From Girardinichthys multiradiatus (taxonomy: Eukaryota; Chordata; Actinopteri; Cyprinodontiformes; Goodeidae), in assembly GCF_021462225.1 (NCBI RefSeq), contig NC_061816.1, forward strand, positions 8,705,390-8,769,389: a stretch of DNA of 64,000 nucleotides, written 5' to 3'. Below the pieces are notes generated by a model, which had not been told where the DNA came from, ran no database searches, and was given only the letters and a program-made list of their open reading frames with translations. This document shows, piece by piece, positions 58,601-64,000 of this stretch. How positions within the stretch are numbered: the stretch's first letter is position 1; every line of letters begins with the position of its first letter. A program made the position numbers and the translations under genes.

Positions 58601-61600
58601 CTCCACAATAAGCACCTAAAATCTGGTACTAAATTAGCGGGTGGTTATTCTATGTTTGTGCTTCGATCGATGTATCAATATGTGAATGTTATATACATTA
58701 TTATCTCTTTAATAATCCCTATGTTACAGTGTTTAGCTGCTGAAGGAACAATTGTTGTTTTATGTTTTTATTTAGATAAATTAGGTCACATTGTACATTC
58801 TTCTTGTAGCTTTTCTGTTCACATACCATGAAACTGTACCATTTCTACTCACAATAATCAAACTGTGAGCTTTTTAAACTAGCCCAAGCCTAATCGTGAT
58901 TAACCAGCAGTTTGTGATGTGTTACTAGTGAGGCTAATGTCAATCGTTTACCCCAGAAGCGATCGGATTCTTCATTACATTCCTCTCAAGAAAGTGAACT
59001 TTCATTCTTTCCATCTCTTTTGGTAATTCACATGTTTCATTGTGGCCTTTTATGGACATCGGGCATCCAAAACATTTGCTTTGGGTTCTGCACGCGTTTT
59101 GTGGTTCCCACAGTCTGCATGCACTGGATCAAGCTTCCTCTGACCCGAGAGGCCCTGCAGAGGGAACGGACAGGGAGAGACAGGCTTGGTGAACTCGATG
59201 ACAGCGAGACAGACAGATGGAGTGACAGGCGCTATGCAAACACAGCAGCAGACATGAGAATCCGTATGACTAATTTATGCTGCTTGCTTTACATGTGGGA
59301 AATCTTCCAAAGATATAAAGACAAGTGGCCTTTAATGGCAGTTCAATAAACGTTCTCAGCTTCTGTTTACTGGAACTGGACCACAGTATAGCCGAAATGT
59401 TTTTAAACCCAAGTCTATATTTAGCTTAGAAACTAAGTGGAATTAAAAAATATGCAAGAGCATCAAACATTTTTGTGAAGAGTACCAGTCTTCAACATTT
59501 CTGTTTATTTTTGATGGAGGAAATTAGGAGGACACTTTTCTCTGGTATGCTTTCCATGCAGAATGTCCCAGAATTTGCAGATTTATCACTGGAGGCATTG
59601 CATTTTTCAAGATTTCTTCTCTTTTTGCTTTTTTGCTCGCTATAATCATCTAACACAGTTTAATACCAGACACAGAAAACCTGAGTGATTATAAAATACA
59701 GGTTTTAAAGGTGTAACAATTGACTAACAGCAGAAAAACTAGCAGGACCAACCTGACCCTATGTGAGAAACTTACTGGTTGTGTCAAACTTGGTCTTTTA
59801 CTTCGCTTTGGAGAAATTTGGCATTATTCTTATTTGCAGAAGTATTTTAGTTTAGCCATAGTGGAGTTAAGATCAAGGGACATCATCTCAATTGGATACA
59901 AGTCCTGACTTTGGCTAGGCCACTCCAAATACAAAATTTAGTTTTTCCTTTGAGGGCCAATAAATGGTGGATTCACTGGTGTGTTTCAGCTTAAGGTCAC
60001 AAAATGAGCCACTGGCATTTTCTAAAAGAGATGAGAATTCATGTTTCCATTTATTACTGGACATGTCCTGAAGCAGCAAAGTAACCCCAGACTACCACAT
60101 TAGCTAACCCCTATGTTTGACTGTAGGTCTGCTGTTCTTTTACTGAAATGCTGTTATTGGATGCCAGCTCCAAACCATCCAAAATGTTCCACTTTTGTCT
60201 GGTCAGTCCACAGAATATTTTCCTAAAAAAAGCTTGACACTAACTGAGGAAAATTAGGCCTGCAGTGCTTAAGGTTTATTCGTGGGATCTTCTGTGACCT
60301 CTTAAGGGAACCATCTAGAACTGGCTTTGGAACCCTTCCAGACTGATAGATGTGAATTACTTTGTCATTTGATTTTGAATTTCTTTAATTTGGGCCATGA
60401 TGTGTTGCTTTGGGGTTCCATAAGATCTGGCTATAAGCATGCATGGGTGTGTCTGGTACTCTGAACTCACTGAACTGGTGGGATTGGATAGCTTTTTTCC
60501 CCTTTATGTCTGAAATCCTCATTTATAAACTGCATGTTTGTATTACCTTTGGTTATCTTTGATATAAAAATTCTTTGATGGTCTGAATAATTTTACATGT
60601 GACAAAAAGGTTAACAAAAATCAATCTGCAAGGGAGCAAAACAAAGTATGTAAACTGGGTCAAATGCAAGTCTTGTGCACACATACTTGCCTGATTGAGT
60701 TGACTTGATCATTGCATAAATGTTTGTTCAGTTAATTTGAATAAAAATAAAATACAATGTTGATTTTTAAAAAACACGCTATATTGTGTTGCTAGTAAAA
60801 TGTCAATTTTATATGCAAAATTAATTAAGTTTTTATTCATTTCCTGGTTGCATGTAAAAATCCATCATGATTTTAAATTTTACTTGTCATCCTTACCTAT
60901 CAGAGTCAGTGGGCGGGATTACTATTGTCCTATTAATAATAATTGGTCTAAAACTGCCAGGTTAACCAATCAAACAGTAGCATCCAATTGACGAGTTGCA
61001 GTGACAGTTTTAATTATTTCCTGTTGCACTGCAGAACACTGCAATAATTATTAAACACTGAAATAATTATTCATGGGTCTCAATTCACATTTAATTATTT
61101 ATACATTTAATTATAGACCAATTCAAATAACTATGAAAACATTTATTTATTAAATTAATTTCATATTTTATCTTATCAACATTGCACATTGTGGTATTTT
61201 TGTACTAAACGGTGCATAGAAGAACAGTTTTTCACCTGTTTTCAAGTCTTCCTCAAGCTCAATTTAATCAAGGAATATATTTGACATTCAAGCCGACTTT
61301 TGACGGTCCTGTGATTCAAATCAACACATTCCACACAAGAGGAATTTGTCTGAAATTAACTATTCAAATTATTTAAACTTTAATGTCTTTTGAATATCAG
61401 CTAAACGTACACTGTGCATTGACAAACGTATTTATAGATTTTTTTAAATCAACTGCATAAAAATAAAAACGCAGGTAAGTGCGCAATAAAAGCTAGCTAC
61501 AAGCTATTATCTGAGGCTTGGACGCTAACCGCAATTTTAATGAGCTCTACATCTTATATTATTTTATTAATTTAGATACTTTTTCTGTAATTAAAAATAC

Positions 61601-62806
61601 AGATGCACTTTACCTTGACCCTGCTAACCAGTGAAAAGCTTTTAAATCGACGTAAACACAACGGGGGCGACAGAAGCTGTTGATTAGCAAGCTAACATCA
61701 GCTGTGACCTCGTAGCCGTGCTGAGTTCAAGTGCAAATTTATTTCAAAGTCAAATTGAAAACTGATTTAAATTGTGGTCTGAATGAGTCGTGTTCTATAA
61801 ATAAACGGTTCTGTATAAAACACTAGTTCAACGTTTAAAGTTTCTTGTGCATAAAATGTAACTTTGAGAGAATTACATACCTTATTTTGCGGTAAAATCT
61901 ACATAAGACGTTTACCTTATAAATCCATTCCCGGAGATAGCCGAACACTTGTCGAAGGTTCCCGAAGGCTAATTACGCCTCTCTGGACATGGGAGTGCAA
62001 GCAACTTGACCCAAAAAGCAGATAGTGCATAAAAATAATAATCATCATCATAATGATAATCACAATACTAATATTTTATAAGATTAATAAAATTATTCAC
62101 AGAATAATCTAAACCAAATAGATGGAAGTTATGCTACGAAGTCAATTAACATTGAAAGACTTGTTTTTCCAAACATATTATTGTCCTTATGTTCTAACCA
62201 ATTTGACAACTTTAGATTTATTTTTCCATATGTTTGTGGAAAGAAACAGTTATTAAGGTGATGGTTTTAGGTTCAGGAAGCATTTATTATTCTTTACAAT
62301 CACTCTTTGTATTGTTTTGTCTGATTTAACATCTGTTCACAGTTGATGAAGTGAAGTCTGCAGGCGACTGTACACCTGCTGTGATTTTAAAAACAAGAGT
62401 ACTGCTCCCCTCTCTGGAAAAAGACTCCTTTTTTCCCCTCACACGGAATCTTTTGATGCACATGCAAATAAAACTTGGATTGAGCTTCATCCAAAAAGGA
62501 TGTGAATAATGTATAATAACCAAGCCAAGAGAATATAATCTCCCTTGTGTTTTTTTTATATCTCCTCTGTTCCTCATCCCAACCTCACCCCTTTAAAAAA
62601 TCTTTCTCTTTCCCTGCTGTTTTTAAATCCACCTTTGTCTTCTTCGCCCACGTCTCCCTCTCATCCTCTTTTGTTCTCTCTCAAGTTGTTACAGGCTTCC
62701 ATGCAGAAACCCCAGACGAGAATGCCAGGATGGATTTTACTACAGCAGCCAGGTCTGTCAGTGCATCCCCAAGTACATGAAGTGGAATTACCAAACCAGA
62801 AAGTGA
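40552..62806 (+). CDS. vegfc: Vascular endothelial growth factor C (VEGF-C/D subfamily), 8 coding exons, 415 residues
   Basis: A secreted growth factor that activates VEGFR-3 (and VEGFR-2) and drives lymphatic and venous vessel growth. Joined exons: 40552-40653, 50022-50283, 50442-50632, 51859-51989, 52097-52200, 54219-54353, 55604-55805, 62686-62806. All borders are GT-AG and phases agree, giving 1248 coding bases, close to mammalian VEGF-C in length. Order: signal peptide (1-19), N-terminal propeptide with a Ser-rich linker, VEGF homology domain with the RCGGCC cystine-knot core, HSIIRR processing site, then C-terminal C-X10-C-X-C-X-C silk-like repeats and a CYRLPC end domain. VEGF-C is preferred over VEGF-D because of the FYPEY propeptide block and the C-terminus ending in a CQCIPKY motif; some VHD positions look VEGF-D-like. 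The gene spans 22 kb with TE-rich introns. Confidence 0.85.
45180..46340. mobile_element. Decayed Tc1-like fragments in vegfc intron 1
   Basis: At 45185-45300 a sense-like phrase 'ggcacggtggtggacctatcatgg' in shortened form resembles the transposase HGGGPIM block. At 46080-46330 an antisense version ('cacagcatcatggggccgcc') follows. A 35-bp stretch at 46095-46130 recurs at about 49240-49275. Confidence 0.6.
47325..47410. repeat. Teleost interspersed repeat fragment
   Basis: Contains the wording 'attcagttttatttatatag' followed by 'cgccaattcacaacacatg' and 'ctcaaggcacttcaca', which I know as a very common dispersed repeat of percomorph fish. Family name not certain. Confidence 0.6.
47709..47896 (+). 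repeat. tRNA-derived SINE
   Basis: A tRNA-like head with A-box-like 'ggtgtaggggttag' and a perfect B box GGTTCGAGTCC at 47785-47795, a short body, and a 3' tail 'caaaataaaggcctctagtgcc' in two parts followed by a 15-base A-run. A near-duplicate (accggat before, acccggat after) suggests the target duplication. It is inserted in the left end of the Tc1-like element. Confidence 0.85.
48532..49325. other. Insert of unknown type inside the Tc1-like element
   Basis: Separates the two halves of the Tc1-like transposase. It begins after a T-run (48526-48537) and contains a GC-rich, CCCCAGC-rich stretch at 48870-49200 that looks like the 5' part of a fish LINE or similar repeat. A 26-bp phrase ending the left half (48486-48512) is repeated just after the insert (49332-49358). 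Confidence 0.55.
50022..50283 (+). CDS. vegfc: vegfc exon 2: N-terminal propeptide
   Basis: Enters in phase 0 after a ttcaccag acceptor and leaves in phase 1 at gcag|gtaaac. It encodes the SLDQLLQLFYPEYSL block that matches the conserved VEGF-C propeptide, then a Ser-rich stretch (about 20 residues, mostly Ser) and the MREEALYRVDGTLA segment. An alternative acceptor 12 bases further (50034) is in frame. Confidence 0.85.
50442..50632 (+). CDS. vegfc: vegfc exon 3: first part of the VEGF homology domain
   Basis: Phase 1 in (ttttcag|tc), phase 0 out (aca|gtgagt). Encodes the QRTSCQPREVCVEVA block, the LPRCVVLHRCGGCC cystine-knot core and the CTNTS block with an N-glycosylation site. The exon limits agree with those of mammalian VEGFC exon 3. 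Confidence 0.95.
50650..51520 (-). mobile_element. Degenerate Tc1-like transposon in vegfc intron 3
   Basis: The plus strand shows the antisense phrases of a fish Tc1-like family ('ttaattcaaccattctgg', 'cagaggtggagttgatagtg', 'cttggatcattgtcc'). It covers most of intron 3, which otherwise holds nothing recognisable. Same family as 59830-60650. Confidence 0.75.
51859..51989 (+). CDS. vegfc: vegfc exon 4: end of the VEGF homology domain
   Basis: Phase 0 in (cactgtcag|ctg), phase 2 out (ct|gtgagt). Encodes LMELSPPR, the VTFVNHTSCECFSK block with the last knot cysteines and an N-glycosylation site, and HSIIRRAATDH, which aligns with the known proprotein-convertase cleavage site HSIIRR of VEGF-C. 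Confidence 0.93.
52097..52200 (+). CDS. vegfc: vegfc exon 5: first Cys-rich part of the C-terminal propeptide
   Basis: Phase 2 in (gtgcag|g), phase 1 out (acag|gtgaga). Encodes CSPPELPCASGSLWDPVNC with VCV after it, the short Cys motif that follows the processing site in VEGF-C. Confidence 0.9.
52201..54218. other. vegfc: vegfc intron 5 (2.0 kb)
   Basis: Contains the palindromic MITE at 52478-52675. The stretch 52900-53600 is very AT-rich with nothing recognised; near 53610-53830 there is a decayed Tc1-like antisense phrase. Confidence 0.5.
52478..52675. mobile_element. Palindromic MITE in vegfc intron 5
   Basis: A 198-bp element whose ends are imperfect inverted repeats of about 26 bp (GTCTCCAGCTCCAGTCC on the left, the complement of GTCTCCAACTCCAGCCC on the right). 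The interior is also partly self-complementary (ctgaatcaaatggtt and tcatttggttcag). No coding capacity. It is a typical non-autonomous fish DNA element; superfamily not certain. Confidence 0.8.
54219..54353 (+). CDS. vegfc: vegfc exon 6: silk-like repeats, first part
   Basis: Phase 1 in (cttccag|ag), phase 1 out (acct|gtaagg). Encodes one full C-X10-C-X-C-X-C repeat (CGPNRVLEESTCECLC) and the first half of the next (CDPGWKLDQNT). The donor splits the Cys codon, which is restored by the first two bases of exon 7. Confidence 0.93.
54354..55603. mobile_element. vegfc intron 6, mostly a degenerate Tc1-like element
   Basis: Both terminal regions are seen: 'aacttttccacattctgtct' at 54456 on the left and its inverted form near 55200-55320 ('tgttggtctatcacataaaa'). 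Antisense transposase remains at 54503-54700 read on minus as VKHGGGSIMLCGG. The middle (54740-55150) is decayed. Confidence 0.8.
55604..55805 (+). CDS. vegfc: vegfc exon 7: silk-like repeats, second part
   Basis: Phase 1 in (gcggtcag|gt), phase 2 out (tgcag|gtgaga). Completes the second repeat (CECQC) and encodes the CPAGQRWDNELCGCVC and CPRNQPLNPDTCLCQC repeats, then ESPQTCLRQGKRFNPNTC. The PRNQPLNP run is a strong VEGF-C signature. Confidence 0.95.
57720..58140. mobile_element. Decayed DNA-transposon fragment in vegfc intron 7
   Basis: Wording such as 'gtgtgcacacccttcaact' and 'gggcatgatgctaccacc' matches antisense Tc1-like elements of fish. Too decayed to assign ends. Confidence 0.55.
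59830..60650 (-). mobile_element. Degenerate Tc1-like transposon in vegfc intron 7
   Basis: Antisense phrases 'gactttggctaggccactcc', 'ggtcagtccacagaatattt' and 'cagactgatagatgtgaat' in order on the plus strand identify the same Tc1-like family as in intron 3. Coding capacity is lost. Confidence 0.8.
62686..62806 (+). CDS. vegfc: vegfc exon 8: C-terminal end
   Basis: Phase 2 in: ctctctcaag|t completes a Ser codon and gives S-CYRLPCRNPRREC, then C-X10-C-X-C (CQDGFYYSSQVCQC) and an IPKYMKWNYQTRK end with a TGA stop at 62804-62806. The length and Cys spacing match the last exon of mammalian VEGFC. Confidence 0.93.
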
Positions 62807-64000
62807 GGAAGAGGAGTGGATACTGAGGTTTATTGACCTTAGATCTGAAACTTCTGCACATGAGTGACAGTGCAGGAGGACTGGAAGTGGATCTACAAAT
62901 AGAGACATGCCATCAGCATTACGAGCAGCTTTTGTATCACCTTTCCAAGGAAGCATCTCAAATGGCGTTCAGAGACTTTCTCATAATAACAAAAGGCAAG
63001 CAGCCAGATGTATCTGGTAAAACTCTTTAGAAACAGGAAATATGGACAGGATCTTGGAGACTGTCCCTTATGCAATCCTGTCTGGAAAACCCCTTGAGAC
63101 TGTCTTTAATGCACAGCAACAAGGTGGGATGGACCAAGCCGACTTAGGGCAGGCATTCATCCCGCTATAACGTGTTGCAGCAAGAAGAATGCCAACCACC
63201 AACCTGCTGAGGAGCTGCAGCTCATGCCTGTTTGAACAGAATGTGAATATGATAATAACAGACCCGGCTCCATGCCTTTTCCAAAATAAATGTGGAAAAA
63301 AAATCTTGAGGCCATATCTCATATTGGCCTAAAGGAAAATGATGTGCAGTGGATCTCCAAACCGTACACAAACCCTGTTATAATGCCAGGTTTTTCTGAT
63401 GTAAAAAAAAATAAAATAAAAAAATCAGACGACTGTGAATAGTTTTCAAGATGAGGTATGCAGATAGACTCAAACCAGAGAAGACTGAATGCTGAAACTG
63501 AATGTGTGCACTCATGAAACCAGGCTGTCGCTTCTTTTTTAACACTTTTCCCTCTGACATTGACTGGTTTTCAGTTGAATTGTACAAGATATGCCACAGC
63601 AAAGTTAGAAACAGTTCTGAAATGATTTATCATTTTCTTTTTTACATCGCAAATAACCATCATTTTAACAGAGGTCTGTCCACTTTGAGGATTTTATTTT
63701 GAATCTGCCATTCGATTTCTTACATTCCCTCATATAGATGTGATTAACCTTTTTGGGACATCTCCATCAGCATTTCTTTGTCCAATCGCAACCCAATACT
63801 GGTTCTAATTTATCTGTTCCCGCTCCGAGTAATTTTATTTTTATATATTTAAAGTTTTTCTATTTAAACAAAAAGGTGAAATAGATAGAATTGTGAGGAG
63901 CTGTAAATAACTATTTAAATCACTTTAATAACTAGAGAACTATGTTTTAAAGTGAAGCAGATCACATTCTTTTACAATAAGTTTTTAGATTTTGTGGGAA
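62807..64000 (+). other. vegfc: vegfc 3' untranslated region and downstream sequence
   Basis: No further coding region is supported. Candidate poly(A) signals are at 63285 and in an A-rich run near 63405-63420. The far end is AT-rich and unrecognised. Confidence 0.5.
63285..63290 (+). other. vegfc: Candidate poly(A) signal of vegfc
   Basis: AATAAA about 480 bases after the stop codon, followed by TGTGG and an A-run. A longer 3' end is possible. Confidence 0.35.

Larger units (their letters stand above)
55806..62685. other. vegfc: vegfc intron 7 (6.9 kb)
   Basis: No other gene supported. It holds a decayed DNA-transposon stretch at 57720-58140, a Tc1-like element at 59830-60650, a short repeat end at 56360-56450 with 'ccggaccgcactttgg', and at 61900-62000 a GC-richer stretch with a splice-donor-like site on the minus strand. 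The rest is AT-rich and unrecognised. Confidence 0.55.

Noticed and set aside
62545..62826. 93-codon frame covering the last vegfc exon in another frame
   Set aside because: The VEGF-C C-terminal Cys pattern is found only in the frame entered from the 62685/62686 acceptor; this frame is a shadow.

Overview
The window is vertebrate nuclear DNA, most likely from a percomorph teleost fish. It is AT-rich, carries single-exon fish-type trace amine-associated receptors (TAARs), one long multi-exon vertebrate gene (vegfc), and many fish-type Tc1, hAT and Ty3/Gypsy remnants plus a tRNA-derived SINE. There are no bacterial features such as operons or ribosome binding sites. All calls come from reading the sequence; no database search was possible.

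Left half (1 to about 32,680): a tandem array of three copies of one duplicated unit. Each copy holds, in order, a broken Gypsy chromovirus remnant, a Tc1-like remnant, a 45-bp minisatellite, a second Tc1-like remnant on the minus strand, and an intact 328-residue TAAR gene (5814-6800, 14094-15080, 30592-31578). Units 1 and 2 are about 8.3 kb and nearly identical. Unit 3 is about 16 kb because younger elements landed in it: a hAT transposon with a perfect 8-bp target duplication and terminal inverted repeats (18519-21612), and two related non-autonomous LTR elements (23007-25738 on minus, 27889-29343 on plus). All three TAARs lack the classical amine-binding Asp at 3.32 and keep Asp at 5.42, the signature of the large fish clade of non-classical amine receptors. 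The three receptors probably serve as near-duplicate olfactory receptors; their shared flanks make unequal exchange and gene conversion likely, and the copies show mosaic divergence.

Middle (about 32,700 to 40,500): no convincing gene. It holds a short piece homologous to the array unit, old Tc1-like remnants, a small microsatellite and unrecognised sequence.

Right half (40,552 to 62,806): a vascular endothelial growth factor of the C/D subfamily, best called vegfc. It is reconstructed as eight exons with consensus splice sites and consistent phases, giving 415 residues with signal peptide, N-terminal propeptide, VEGF homology domain and C-terminal silk-like Cys repeats. Intron 1 is about 9.4 kb. 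The introns contain several degenerate Tc1-like elements, a SINE nested in a Tc1 element and a palindromic MITE. The exon coding the silk-like repeats is split by an extra intron compared with the seven-exon mammalian gene as I know it.
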